Assembly: GCA_023390955.1 (NCBI GenBank)
Contig: JAEWBW010000276.1
Location: 1 to 30,315 of the forward strand
Direction of reading: 5' to 3'
Source: Pseudomonadota bacterium
Lineage (GTDB): Bacteria > Pseudomonadota > Alphaproteobacteria > Rhizobiales > Xanthobacteraceae
DNA length: 30,315 nucleotides
The notes below the pieces were generated by a model. It saw only the letters and a program-made list of their open reading frames with translations. It made no database searches and was not told where the DNA came from. The position numbers and the translations under genes are program-made. How positions within the stretch are numbered: the stretch's first letter is position 1; every line of letters begins with the position of its first letter. Below are positions 14,339 to 22,675 of this stretch, piece after piece.

Positions 14339-14364
14339 GCCGCCCGCAAAAGGGACCAAATCGC

Positions 14365-15840
14365 ATGACTTTGCCGATGAGCTGGACGGAATGGACGCAG
14401 CACGATGGCGTGGGGCTCGCCGCTTGCGTCCGGAAGGGCGACCTCAAGCCGGCCGAGTTGGCCAGCCAGGCCGCCGCCGCTGTTGCCAAGGTCGATTCCA
14501 CATTGTCCGGCGTCGTCGAGCTGTTCGACGACGTGATCGCCGATCCGGCCAAGGACGGCGCCAATCTCGCCGGTCCGTTCGCCGGCCTGCCGTTCCTGAT
14601 GAAGGATCTGGGCCCGACCATGAAGGGCCGCCTGCAGGAGATGGGGTCGCTGTTGATGCGCGGCAACCGCGCTGCAGCAGACACGTTCCTGACCGGCAAA
14701 TTCCGCCACGCCGGCCTGAACCTGATCGGGCGGACCACGACGCCGGAGTTCGGCGTGTGCAGCTCGGCGGAAAATCCGGCCGTCTACGTCACGCGCAATC
14801 CCTGGAACACCGATTACACCACCTGCGGCTCGTCGGCCGGCAGCGCCGCATCGGTCGCGGCCGGGATCGTGCCGATCGCACATGCCACCGATGGCGGCGG
14901 CTCGATCCGCATTCCCGCAGGGGTCAACGGCAATATCGGACTGAAGGTGTCGCGCGGCGTGTTCTCGCTGGCGCCGCATCTGTCCGATCTCTCCGGCCTT
15001 GTCTCGATCCAGGGCTGCCAGTCGCGCACGGTGCGCGACACCGCGGCCTTCGTCGATCATTGCCGGGGCGCGGCCCCCGGCGAGTTCATGCCGTTCTGGA
15101 CCACGGCGCAGCCCTATAGCGAAATGATCAAGCGCGACCCGGCAAAGCTCCGGATCGCGCTGTCGCACAAATGGGGGGACTACGAAGCGACGCCGCACAT
15201 CGCGGCCGAGCTGAAGAAGGTCGGCAAATTCCTCGAAGGCCTCGGCCATCACGTCGACTACGCGCTGCCCGAGCTCGACTTCCGCGCGGCGTTCGACGCG
15301 CAGACCTTCTGCTACATCTCCAACTTCGCCGTGGTGATCTCCAACATGCTCGCCGCGCGCGGACTGGAGAAGCCGCCGGAAGATCTGATCGAGCCGATGA
15401 ACATCCGGATCTGGGAAGCCGGCCGTCATATGAGCTTTGCCGAGCGGGCGAAGATGCAGGCGGTGTTCAACACGACCTCGCGCGGCTTCGGCACCTTCTT
15501 CGAGCAGTGGGACATCATCCTGACGCCCGTCACCGCACTGCCGACGCCGAAGGTCGGCACGAGAGAATACCTCACCGTCTCCGACAATCCCGACGTCTAC
15601 GACTGGTTCGGCAATCTCTGGCGCAATTTTGCGTTCACGCCGCTCGCAAATCTCTGCGGCATGCCCGCGATCTCGCTGCCGCTGGCCGAGAACGAGCACG
15701 GCCTGCCGCTCGGAATCCAGGCGCTCGGCAAGCAAGCCAATGACGGCCTGCTGCTGCAATTGTCGGCGCAGATCGAGCGCGCGCTCGACGGCAAGTGGAA
15801 CGGCGGCAAGAAGCCGAAGGTGCACGTGGCCAAGGGCTGA
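14365..15840 (+). CDS. Amidase signature family hydrolase
   Basis: A 491-residue amidase. The Ser-cisSer-Lys triad is readable: Lys80 in PFLMKDLG, the GSSAGS serines at 156-157, and the nucleophile Ser180 in DGGGSIRIPA. It should hydrolyse a carboxamide in the cytoplasm, since no signal peptide is seen. The family includes GatA, acylamidases and 6-aminohexanoate-cyclic-dimer hydrolase; GatA is excluded because no gatC/gatB lies nearby and the spacing of the C-terminal half differs. The ATG at 14365 follows AAAGGGA by about 9 bases and a good promoter. The gene is alone, converging on the Lon-N/ClpN gene 33 bases downstream. The substrate cannot be told from sequence. Confidence 0.9.
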   Translation: MTLPMSWTEWTQHDGVGLAACVRKGDLKPAELASQAAAAVAKVDSTLSGVVELFDDVIADPAKDGANLAGPFAGLPFLMKDLGPTMKGRLQEMGSLLMRGNRAAADTFLTGKFRHAGLNLIGRTTTPEFGVCSSAENPAVYVTRNPWNTDYTTCGSSAGSAASVAAGIVPIAHATDGGGSIRIPAGVNGNIGLKVSRGVFSLAPHLSDLSGLVSIQGCQSRTVRDTAAFVDHCRGAAPGEFMPFWTTAQPYSEMIKRDPAKLRIALSHKWGDYEATPHIAAELKKVGKFLEGLGHHVDYALPELDFRAAFDAQTFCYISNFAVVISNMLAARGLEKPPEDLIEPMNIRIWEAGRHMSFAERAKMQAVFNTTSRGFGTFFEQWDIILTPVTALPTPKVGTREYLTVSDNPDVYDWFGNLWRNFAFTPLANLCGMPAISLPLAENEHGLPLGIQALGKQANDGLLLQLSAQIERALDGKWNGGKKPKVHVAKG

Positions 15841-15873
15841 GCCGCCCGCGACGCGCGCGGCCCTCGCCTCGTC

Positions 15874-17103
15874 CTAGCCTTTGCCCTCGCCTTTTTTGGC
15901 GCTTTGCGCGATCGCCTTGTCGATGCGCCAGCGCGACACGTTGTGCTCCCGGAGCAGGCCGACCGCCGTGCTCCGCGTCTCCGGAAACAGCGCGACCAGC
16001 GCATTGGCGCCGGTCACCGCGGGATAGCCGACCTCCTGGGCATGCAGCGCGGCGCGCCGGTCGACGCGCTGGAACGCCGCGGTCGGCACCGCCGCGCCGG
16101 TCTCGATCACGGTGTTCGCAAGCCCATTGTCGATGTAGTCGGTGAGGACCTGCCTGATCGCAGCGATATCAGCGCCGCAGGCCTGCAGCAGCGGCACGGC
16201 ATCACCGTCCTCAGTCAGCGCCAGCATGAGGTGCTCGAGGGTTGCGTACTGATGCCGGCGCCGGTCGGCAAGTTCGAGCGCGCGCCGCCGCGTGGCCGCA
16301 TAGGCCGGCGCGACCGGGCGCGACGACACGTCCAGCATCGCATCGATCTTCTCCAGCCGTTTCACCGGATCGAGTGTCGCCAGCAGATCGTACTTATCCT
16401 TGACCGGCAACTTCATCCGCGCCGCCATCGTATCGGCGATACGGCCGAGATCGCGGGTCCGGTCGAAGAACAGCCAGACATCCGGCATCAGCAGGCCGTG
16501 GGCCGCCGCATAATCCTCGAAGCGCTGAATCATCCTGCGGACCAGATCGAACGCATCGGTCGCGGGGGTCTCCTGCAAATCGGACGCCTCGGACTGATAG
16601 CCCCGGTTGGCGACCGCGAAGCTGCGCAATGCGACGCGGCGCAAGGCGCGCGTGGCCACGCGGATCGAACCGTCGGAGAGCCGTTCGAGCTCGAGCAACT
16701 GGGTGAGCACACCGACTTCATAGAGATCGGCAAAGCCCGGCTCGTCGACGGCGGCATCGCGCTGGATCGCGCAGACCATTTCGCGCGCACCTTCAAACGC
16801 CTCGTTGAGCGCGAGCACAGTGTTCTCGCGGCCGACGAACAGCGGAAAGGTCGCGCCTGGAAACGGCACGAAATCCCGCAACGGGACCGCGGGGTAGATC
16901 GCGGTCGTACTTTTCAGCTTTGCCACCGGCGCTACCTCGCGGCGCTCGGTGTGAAGCATCGCCGACAACGTATTCCAGTCGGCGAGGCCGAACATCTTCG
17001 ACACCAGCTCCAGGCTCTCGCTGTGGCTGATGGTGACTGATCTGGTGGTCAGGGAGTCGCGCAGCGTGTGCGCCATAGCCTTGGCATCGCGAAAATCGCG
17101 CAT
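15874..17103 (-). CDS. Lon N-terminal domain / Clp N-terminal domain fusion protein, no ATPase
   Basis: A 409-residue protein with three recognisable parts. Residues 1-55 (MRDFRDAKAMAHTLRD..., 'SHSESLELVSKMFGLADWNTLSAML') match a short helical domain also found on some glyoxalase-superfamily proteins. Residues 68-260 look like a Lon substrate-binding domain, opening with 'YPAVPLRDFVPFPGATFPLFVGR'. Residues 268-400 carry two Clp-N/ClpR-type repeats: 'RRRALELADRRRHQYATLEHLMLALTED' and 'FQRVDRRAALHAQEVG...GANALVALF'. No Walker motifs and no protease Ser-Lys dyad are present, so it cannot act as a protease alone; a substrate-binding adaptor or stress sensor is an inference. The ATG at 17103 is set by AGAGGA 7 bases upstream. 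Same strand as the small gene at 17290-17601. Confidence 0.8.
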   Translation of the reverse strand: MRDFRDAKAMAHTLRDSLTTRSVTISHSESLELVSKMFGLADWNTLSAMLHTERREVAPVAKLKSTTAIYPAVPLRDFVPFPGATFPLFVGRENTVLALNEAFEGAREMVCAIQRDAAVDEPGFADLYEVGVLTQLLELERLSDGSIRVATRALRRVALRSFAVANRGYQSEASDLQETPATDAFDLVRRMIQRFEDYAAAHGLLMPDVWLFFDRTRDLGRIADTMAARMKLPVKDKYDLLATLDPVKRLEKIDAMLDVSSRPVAPAYAATRRRALELADRRRHQYATLEHLMLALTEDGDAVPLLQACGADIAAIRQVLTDYIDNGLANTVIETGAAVPTAAFQRVDRRAALHAQEVGYPAVTGANALVALFPETRSTAVGLLREHNVSRWRIDKAIAQSAKKGEGKG

Positions 17104-17289
17104 CGGTTGATCCTCTGCATCAAGCGAACCGGGGCGTATCAGGCGGTTGCGTTGCTGACCCGGTCGCTCGGGCAAGGGGAGACCGATGAAGGCTCGATAC
17201 GTTCACCATTCCCACGGAGGGTGCAACCGGCAGGTCGTATCAACCTGCACGAAAGGTGGCGTAAAGGCCGTCTACTGTCAATTGCGATC

Positions 17290-17601
17290 TCAGTTCTTGA
17301 TGGCCGGGATGTTTTCCACCGGCTGCGCCTGGCCCTGCTGCATCATGGCGATCGACTTATCGAGCGCTTCGCGCAGCGCCAGCGCGGCGGCGAGGCTGCA
17401 GCGCAGATGCGCAGTCTGGATCACGTCGACGCGCACGCCCGGGCCGACCGGCATCAGCAGATGCGCGGCCAGCTCGAGCTGGATCGCGCCGTTGTGATGG
17501 CCGAAGCAGGAGACGCCGTCGAAATAGATGAAAGGTGCGCGCTCCGCACTCCCGTTGGAGATGGTGACGCCCCCGGCATTCGTCGTCTCGGGATCTGCCA
17601 T
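17290..17601 (-). CDS. Small hypothetical protein
   Basis: A 103-residue protein I do not recognise. It begins MADPETTNAGGVTISNG, then 'FIYFDGVSCFGHHNGAIQLEL', a hydrophobic stretch 'AAHLLMPVGPGVRVDVIQTAHLRC', and a helix 'SLAAALALREALDKSIAMMQ'. The layout (a beta-rich half, then a helix of about 20 residues) recalls DUF3467-type small proteins, but only loosely. No signal peptide or clear membrane span. The start is supported by GAGGA 5 bases before the ATG. It lies 186 bases upstream of the Lon-N/ClpN gene on the same strand, divergent from the thioesterase gene. Its start-to-end reading in one clean frame with a good ribosome site makes it a real gene. Confidence 0.75.
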   Translation of the reverse strand: MADPETTNAGGVTISNGSAERAPFIYFDGVSCFGHHNGAIQLELAAHLLMPVGPGVRVDVIQTAHLRCSLAAALALREALDKSIAMMQQGQAQPVENIPAIKN

Positions 17602-17700
17602 GGGGTTCCTCGCGGTTCTGCAAACGGATGATGCGCCAGCATCACCGGTTCGCCGCCGCCTGTCGAGCCCCCACCGCAATCCCCCATGCCGCAGAGGCTT

Positions 17701-17729
17701 TTGCGCTGGTCCTGCGCTTGGTCTAGAAC
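17701..17729 (+). promoter_or_regulatory. Candidate promoter for the thioesterase gene (possibly leaderless)
   Basis: TTGCGC (17701-17706), a 17-base spacer, and TAGAAC (17724-17729). A start point 6-7 bases further would coincide with the ATG at 17736, and no Shine-Dalgarno is visible before that ATG, which would fit a leaderless transcript. Hexamer matches are modest. Confidence 0.25.
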
Positions 17730-17735
17730 GTCGTC

Positions 17736-18644
17736 ATGTCCAAATCACAATCCACGCGTCCGTTCGACGATCTCTCCGAGGCCATCAAGGGCCGCCGCTC
17801 GATCTACGGCCAGATCAGCGGGCTGGAGATGGATCGCTGTGCACCGGGCGAAGCGTGGGCGCGCCTGCCCTATCGTCCGGTCTTCGTCGGCGACACCGAA
17901 ACCGGCGTGCTGCATGGCGGCGTGGTCACCGCGATGCTGGATGAATGCTGCGGCATGGCGGTGCAGCTCGCGCTCGACGGCACGCGCGCGATTGCCACCC
18001 TCGATTTGCGCATCGATTACCAGAAGCCGGCGACGCCCGGCCTCGACATCCGCGCGCATTCGATCTGCTATCGCACCACGCGCTCGATCGCCTTCGTGCG
18101 CGCGACCGCCTATCAGGATTCCGAGGACGATCCGGTGGCGACCGCCACCGCCTGCTTCATGATCGGCGCCAACCGGACCAACATGCTGACCGACATCGGT
18201 GTCGACCCGCACACCGTCCCGACGCTGGACGCGCCGGAGGATCCGGCAAGCCCGTTCGCGAACAGCCCGTTCGCGCGCTGCCTCGGCATCCGCATCAACG
18301 ACGACGGCACGCTAACCATGCCGTTCTCGCCAAGAATCATCGGCAACCCCGTCCTCCCGGCGATCCATGGCGGCATGACCGGCGCCTTCCTGGAGACCAC
18401 CGCGATCATCGGCGTGGCGCGCGAGCTCGGTGTTACAGCACCGCCAAAGCCGATCGGGCTGACCGTCAACTATCTGCGCTCCGGCCGCGCGCTGGACAGC
18501 TTTGCCAATGTCTCGATCGTCAAGCAGGGCCGGCGCATCGTGGCGTTCGAGGCCAAGGCCTGGCAGGACGACGAGAGCAAGCCGATCGCCTCGGCTTTCG
18601 GTCATTTCATGCTGCGCCCCACGCCTGGCGCCGAGGAGGAATAG
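17736..18644 (+). CDS. Double-hotdog acyl-CoA thioesterase (PaaI/acyl-CoA thioesterase family)
   Basis: A 302-residue protein made of two hotdog domains in tandem. Domain 1 (about 20-145) has the HGG motif in 'VLHGGVVTAMLDECCG' (His60, Asp69/Glu70). Domain 2 (about 175-297) has 'AIHGGMTGAFLETTA' (His211, Glu220). Both repeats keep the HGG followed by an acidic residue nine positions on, as in PaaI-type thioesterases that hydrolyse acyl-CoA esters; fused double hotdogs act like a dimer in one chain. No signal peptide. The substrate is unknown. It starts a plus-strand run with the B12-binding gene, 60 bases downstream. Confidence 0.88.
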   Translation: MSKSQSTRPFDDLSEAIKGRRSIYGQISGLEMDRCAPGEAWARLPYRPVFVGDTETGVLHGGVVTAMLDECCGMAVQLALDGTRAIATLDLRIDYQKPATPGLDIRAHSICYRTTRSIAFVRATAYQDSEDDPVATATACFMIGANRTNMLTDIGVDPHTVPTLDAPEDPASPFANSPFARCLGIRINDDGTLTMPFSPRIIGNPVLPAIHGGMTGAFLETTAIIGVARELGVTAPPKPIGLTVNYLRSGRALDSFANVSIVKQGRRIVAFEAKAWQDDESKPIASAFGHFMLRPTPGAEEE

Positions 18645-18690
18645 GCGGCGCGCCCGCGATGGGGTAGCATCGGCCTATTGTCTGCCACGC

Positions 18691-18697
18691 GAGGGGG
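18691..18697 (+). promoter_or_regulatory. Ribosome binding site fixing the GTG start of the B12-binding protein
   Basis: GAGGGGG ends 7 bases before the GTG at 18705. It decides against a TTG nine codons upstream that has no such site. Confidence 0.7.
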
Positions 18698-18704
18698 CTC
18701 GCCG

Positions 18705-19472
18705 GTGCTGAAATGGTGCTCGTACTGCCAGCAGTTTCAGGGGGAAGCCGCGCCTTACGCCGATTTCACCATTACGCATGGCCTGTGCCGGGCCTGCGGC
18801 GGTGACCAGCCTATCCTGCCGTCAGGCATAGCCGTCGACCGCGCAAAATTCCTGCACGCCATCTTCCAAAGCCTGTTCGAGGCAGGACGCAGGAATGATT
18901 TTCCTGCCGCCGAGACGATCGTCGGCCGGGCGATCGCAGCCAATTGCCGGCCGGTCGACGTGCTGGTCGGAATGATCGCGCCGATGCTGCACGAGATCGG
19001 CGAAGCCTGGGAACGCGGCAGCCTCAGCGTCGCGGGCGAGCACGAATTCACCGCCTTCAGCGAGCGGGTGATCGACCTCGTCGAAGCCAGGATGAACGGC
19101 CACGCGCGCGTCTCCGGGAACGGCGATGTGGTGCTGATGAACGCGCCCGGCAATACGCATACGCTGGCGATCCGCATCCTGGCGCTCTGGCTGCAAGCAC
19201 GGGGCGTTCCGGCACGGACCGTCGACGAGCGTGCGCTGTTCGGCGCCCTGACGGGCGCGCCCGGCCGGCCGAAAACGCTGCTGATCTCCATGGCATTGCC
19301 CGAGCAGCGGGACGGCGTTGCCCACCTCATCGAACGATTGCAGAACCTGCCCGAGCCGTCCCGGCCGCGGATCCTGATCGGCGGTTTCGCCGTCAAGACC
19401 GGCCTGACGGCGCCGATCGCCGGATCCGAGCTGGTCGCCGACATCGGCGAACTGGATTGGCTGACCGCCTGA
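18705..19472 (+). CDS. Zinc-ribbon plus B12-binding domain protein, possible cobalamin photoreceptor
   Basis: A 255-residue protein. Cys5/Cys8 (WCSYC) and Cys28/Cys31 (LCRAC) form a zinc-ribbon-like pair at the N-terminus. A helical domain (about 45-130) follows that contains W102, nine residues, then E112-H113: the Wx9EH signature of the four-helix cap of CarH/LitR-type B12 photoreceptors. The C-terminal part (about 140-250) has Rossmann-like B12-binding features: GNTHTLA in place of DxHxxG (His152 kept), ISM with a Ser, and LIGGFA. I infer a cobalamin-binding sensor, perhaps light-responsive, signalling through the zinc ribbon. No MerR domain is present, so direct DNA binding is uncertain. 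GTG start chosen from GAGGGGG 7 bases upstream. Confidence 0.82.
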   Translation: MLKWCSYCQQFQGEAAPYADFTITHGLCRACGGDQPILPSGIAVDRAKFLHAIFQSLFEAGRRNDFPAAETIVGRAIAANCRPVDVLVGMIAPMLHEIGEAWERGSLSVAGEHEFTAFSERVIDLVEARMNGHARVSGNGDVVLMNAPGNTHTLAIRILALWLQARGVPARTVDERALFGALTGAPGRPKTLLISMALPEQRDGVAHLIERLQNLPEPSRPRILIGGFAVKTGLTAPIAGSELVADIGELDWLTA

Positions 19473-19550
19473 AATGGCCACGGAAGGGGTTCGGCGGCGG
19501 CCCAAACTGGGCTACATTGGGGTCGGACGGCAATTTCGAAAGGTATCTGG

Positions 19551-19916
19551 TTGCGACACCCGATCGACATCATCGCCATGTTCGCCGCCATGTGGCTGCT
19601 CGCGGCCATGGTGCTGGATGCGTTGACGCCACCGGAGCTGAATGCCGTCATGATCGGCATCGCGATCGGGCCTGCGGTGATCACCACGGCCGTGTTCTAC
19701 TATCTCGGCTTCTCGCGGATCGATTTCGCGGTGCTGTTTTCCGCGCTCTGGCTGATCTCGGACATCGCCATCGCATTCATCTCGCCAAAGCCGCTGCCGA
19801 TCCTTCTCATCGTGCTCGGCTTCGTGCCGGCTGCGGCGGTTGGCGCGGTGCTGCACTGGCAGCGTTTCGTGAACCGGCCCGCGCGGCTGCCTTCACCCTC
19901 GGTACGGCGCAGCTGA
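19551..19916 (+). CDS. Small membrane protein
   Basis: A 121-residue protein that starts at TTG 19551, supported by GAAAGG 7 bases upstream. Hydrophobic stretches lie at about residues 6-24, 33-52, 58-78 and 81-100, so it should span the inner membrane about four times, ending in an Arg/Ser/Pro tail. No family is recognised. It follows the B12-binding gene by 78 bases on the same strand and might be co-transcribed. The lack of an ATG near the start leaves some doubt; an ATG at codon 10 would cut into the first span. Confidence 0.65.
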   Translation: MRHPIDIIAMFAAMWLLAAMVLDALTPPELNAVMIGIAIGPAVITTAVFYYLGFSRIDFAVLFSALWLISDIAIAFISPKPLPILLIVLGFVPAAAVGAVLHWQRFVNRPARLPSPSVRRS

Positions 19917-20278
19917 GATCGCTGCGTCGCTCGCAAAAGAATCTGCAAAGTCGGGGAAGAAAATCGGAGCCGCGGTGTTAAGCACTGTTCCGACAAACGC
20001 AGCGTCGTTATCAACGCAGACTTAAGAGAAATTCCAATCTGCAGCGAACGTCTCGCTACGCGGAAGACGCCGCGATGACGGCAACGCCGCCAGCAATGAA
20101 ATGACATGAATTGAAAAGGACTTAGTCGAACGCTCGGTCCGCTTGAAATTTTCTGGAATCTGCGCCGCGAAATTATTCCCGCTGCTTACAAAAATTCTTC
20201 CGGCCGCGACGCGTAGACGCACGCAGCCCCTCTTCCCTATGACGCTCGAACGACCAGTCGAAGCGTTGGGGGAACATC
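19917..20278. other. Intergenic stretch upstream of the siderophore receptor, no gene seen
   Basis: A 362-bp AT-richer region between two plus-strand genes. I see no open frame with a ribosome site. It contains TTGAAA at 20143 and AT-rich tracts at 20143-20200, the likely promoter area of the receptor gene, but no well-spaced -10. No convincing iron-control box (Irr ICE, RirA or Fur palindrome) was found, although iron control of the receptor is expected from its family. Confidence 0.5.
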
Positions 20279-22630
20279 ATGCAACAACAAGAACAGAACA
20301 AGAGGCAACAACGCCGCACCATCGCGGGCATGCTGCTCACCACGAGTTCCATCGCTCTCGGCATTGCTGCGGCGTTGAGTACGGAAGCACTGGCCCAATC
20401 CGCGCCCGCACGATCCGATCTTCCGCCCGTCACAGTCACGGCGCCCGAGACGCGGCCTCGTCCGACGGCAACTGCACGCAGAAGCACCAACGCAGGCCGG
20501 TCGCGGCGGACACTGGCCGCGCGCCGCAACGAGTCGGCACCGGCCGCAAAGCCGACCTTCGGTCCGACCCAGGATGCGCGCACCGGCACGGTCGGCGTCT
20601 ATTCCGACAGCACGGCGGCCGCGACGAAGACCAACACCCGGCTGGTCAACATTCCGCAATCCGTCACGGTGCTGACCAAGGACTACATCCGCGACCAGTC
20701 GTTCCAGACCCTCACCGACGCCACCCGCTACGTGCCGGGTGTCGCCATCCACCAGGGCGAAGGCAATCGCGACGAGCTCGTCATCCGTGGCGTGGACTCC
20801 AGCGCAAACTTCTACGTCAACGGCTTTCGCGACGACGTGCAGTACTTCCGCGATCTCTACAACACCCAGAGCATCGAGGTGCTGAAGGGGCCGAGCGCGT
20901 TGACCTTTGGACGCGGCGCCGGCGGCGGCCTCGTCAACCGCACGCTGAAGGAGGCCGACGGCCAGCGCATCTACGAGGCGACGGCGCAGACCGGCTCCTA
21001 CGCCAACAAGCGCGTGTCGCTCGACGCCGGCCAGGCCGTGAACGAGAACGTCGCGGTTCGCTTCAACACCTTCTACGAGAACAGCGACACGTTTCGCGAC
21101 TACGGGCACTTCGAGCGTTACGGCATCAACCCGACCGTGACGCTGAAGCCCACCGACGATACCAAGGTCAAGCTGTCATACGAATTCTACCACGACTTCC
21201 GCCTTGCCGACCGCGGCAACCCTTCGCAGGGAATTCCCGGCGGCGCGACCCGCTTCAACCCGACGGCGCCGTTCGCACCGAACGGCGACATGACGACCTT
21301 CTTTGGCAGCCCGATCTACAACTCCGCGAAGGTCGAGGTGCAGACCGGCATGGCCGTGATCGAGCATGATTTCGGCAACGGGCTGACCGCGAGAAACGCC
21401 ACGCTCTATGCCGACTACAACCGCGGCTATCGCAACGTCTATCCCGGCGGCACCGGCGGCGGTCCGGGTGGCGGCGCGGTGACGCCCGATCTCACGCAGG
21501 TCTCGCTCAACGCCTATCAGAACTACACTCCGCGCGAGAACGCCTTCAACCAGACCGACTTCGTCTACAAGACCGCGACGGGACCTGTGCTGCACACCGT
21601 CGCCTTCGGTACCGAGTTCGGCCGGCAGACCGGCCTGTCGCGGCGCGATTCCGGCATCTTCCCGAACAACGGCAACAAGGCGTTCGACGTCGTCAATCCG
21701 TTCAATCCGACCTATTTCGGTCCGGTTGTATTCAACCATCTCGGCACCGACGCGAACAGCAAGTACCGGCTGAACATAGCCTCCGGCTATGCGCAGGACC
21801 AGATCGAGTTGACGCGCTGGTTGCAGCTGTTCGTCGGCGCCCGCTATGACAGTTTCGATCTTTCCGCGCTCGACCTCAACGCCAATGTCCAGCGCAGCCG
21901 GGTCGACGAGAAGGTCTCGCCACGCGCTGCCGTGATCGTGAAGCCGATCGACGAGCTCTCGGTCTACGCGGCCTGGAGCACCTCCTATCTGCCGGCCTCC
22001 GGAGACCAGTTCAGCGCGCTGACGCCCGCAACGCTGATCCTCACGCCGCAAAAATTCGAGAACACCGAGGTGGGCGTCAAATGGAACATCCAGCCGAAAC
22101 TGCTGTTCACGGCGGCGCTGTATGAGCTCAACCGCAGTGGTGTGCCGATCACCAACCCGGTCGATCCCACCACGTCGTTCCCCGACGGCGTGCACAAGAT
22201 CCGCGGCTTCGAGACGGCGTTGACGGGCTATGTCACGCCGGACTGGCAGACCACGCTCGGCTACGCCTACACCGATGCCCGCATCGCCAACAACATCTCC
22301 GCGACCATCGTCGCCGGCAATCGCGTGCAGCTGGTGCCCTACAATCAGTTCGGGCTGTGGAACAAGTACCAGATCAATTCGATGTGGGCGGCCTCGCTCG
22401 GCGTGATCTACTTCTCGGACTCCTTTGCCGCGTCCGACGACACCGTGCGGCTGCCGGGCTTCGTCCGGGTCGATGCCGGCCTGTTCGCCAGGATCGACGA
22501 GCATTGGAGCGCGCAGCTGAACGTCGAGAACCTTTTCAACACAGGCTATTGGGCGACCGCCGACGGCAACAACAACATTTCGCCGGGCCAGGGCCGCACC
22601 GTCCACCTCACCGCCCGCGCCCGCTTCTGA
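20279..22630 (+). CDS. TonB-dependent siderophore receptor
   Basis: A 783-residue outer-membrane receptor. A signal peptide (basic start MQQQEQNKRQQRR, hydrophobic 17-38, cleavage near ALAQS) is followed by a TonB box (PPVTVTAP, about 49-56) and an Arg/Ala-rich linker. The plug domain (about 105-240) has 'NIPQSVTVLTKDYIRDQ', 'YVPGVAIHQGEGNRDELVIRGVDSSANFYVNGFRDDVQYFRDLYN' split over consensus blocks, and 'LKGPSALTFGRGAGGGLVN'. The rest is the 22-strand barrel, ending in ARARF with a C-terminal Phe for BAM recognition. It belongs to the siderophore branch (FhuE/Fiu/FoxA-like); ligand not readable. GGGGGA lies 5 bases before the ATG. No transport or synthesis genes accompany it. Confidence 0.93.
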   Translation: MQQQEQNKRQQRRTIAGMLLTTSSIALGIAAALSTEALAQSAPARSDLPPVTVTAPETRPRPTATARRSTNAGRSRRTLAARRNESAPAAKPTFGPTQDARTGTVGVYSDSTAAATKTNTRLVNIPQSVTVLTKDYIRDQSFQTLTDATRYVPGVAIHQGEGNRDELVIRGVDSSANFYVNGFRDDVQYFRDLYNTQSIEVLKGPSALTFGRGAGGGLVNRTLKEADGQRIYEATAQTGSYANKRVSLDAGQAVNENVAVRFNTFYENSDTFRDYGHFERYGINPTVTLKPTDDTKVKLSYEFYHDFRLADRGNPSQGIPGGATRFNPTAPFAPNGDMTTFFGSPIYNSAKVEVQTGMAVIEHDFGNGLTARNATLYADYNRGYRNVYPGGTGGGPGGGAVTPDLTQVSLNAYQNYTPRENAFNQTDFVYKTATGPVLHTVAFGTEFGRQTGLSRRDSGIFPNNGNKAFDVVNPFNPTYFGPVVFNHLGTDANSKYRLNIASGYAQDQIELTRWLQLFVGARYDSFDLSALDLNANVQRSRVDEKVSPRAAVIVKPIDELSVYAAWSTSYLPASGDQFSALTPATLILTPQKFENTEVGVKWNIQPKLLFTAALYELNRSGVPITNPVDPTTSFPDGVHKIRGFETALTGYVTPDWQTTLGYAYTDARIANNISATIVAGNRVQLVPYNQFGLWNKYQINSMWAASLGVIYFSDSFAASDDTVRLPGFVRVDAGLFARIDEHWSAQLNVENLFNTGYWATADGNNNISPGQGRTVHLTARARF

Positions 22631-22642
22631 GCAAGGGGCATT

Positions 22643-22668
22643 CGGCGGCGCCATGCCCGGCGCCGCCG
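22643..22668. terminator. Bidirectional terminator-like hairpin
   Basis: A perfect 10-bp stem, CGGCGGCGCC/GGCGCCGCCG, with a 6-base loop ATGCCC. It lies in the 45-base gap between the converging receptor gene (stop at 22630) and poxB (stop at 22676). There is no T-run, as is common in high-GC genomes. Confidence 0.6.
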
Positions 22669-22675
22669 GAAATGA

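Noticed and set aside
14182..14364. Upstream in-frame extension of the amidase from an ATG at 14182
   Set aside because: The 61 extra residues do not look like protein, there is no ribosome site, and a good promoter lies inside the segment.
14332..15825. Minus-strand open frame of 497 codons opposite the amidase gene
   Set aside because: The amidase on the plus strand has intact catalytic motifs, promoter and ribosome site; the reverse reading has neither family features nor a start signal.
15841..15873. Terminator hairpin between the amidase and Lon-N/ClpN genes
   Set aside because: CCGCCCGCG/CGCGCGCGG can pair only with a mismatch and almost no loop; too weak to call.
17230..17248. GCAGGT/ACCTGC inverted repeat with TTGACA (minus strand) nearby, upstream of the Lon-N/ClpN gene
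   Set aside because: The stem is only 6 bp and no -10 box lies at the right distance from TTGACA; I could not support an operator or promoter.
20143..20278. Iron-control box upstream of the siderophore receptor
   Set aside because: I looked for Irr ICE, RirA and Fur palindromes. TTCTGGAA and a GGAAT/ATTCC pair are present but match none of them well.
21176..22654. Minus-strand open frame of 492 codons opposite the TonB receptor gene
   Set aside because: It is a shadow of a long, regular barrel-coding sequence, with no recognisable domain.
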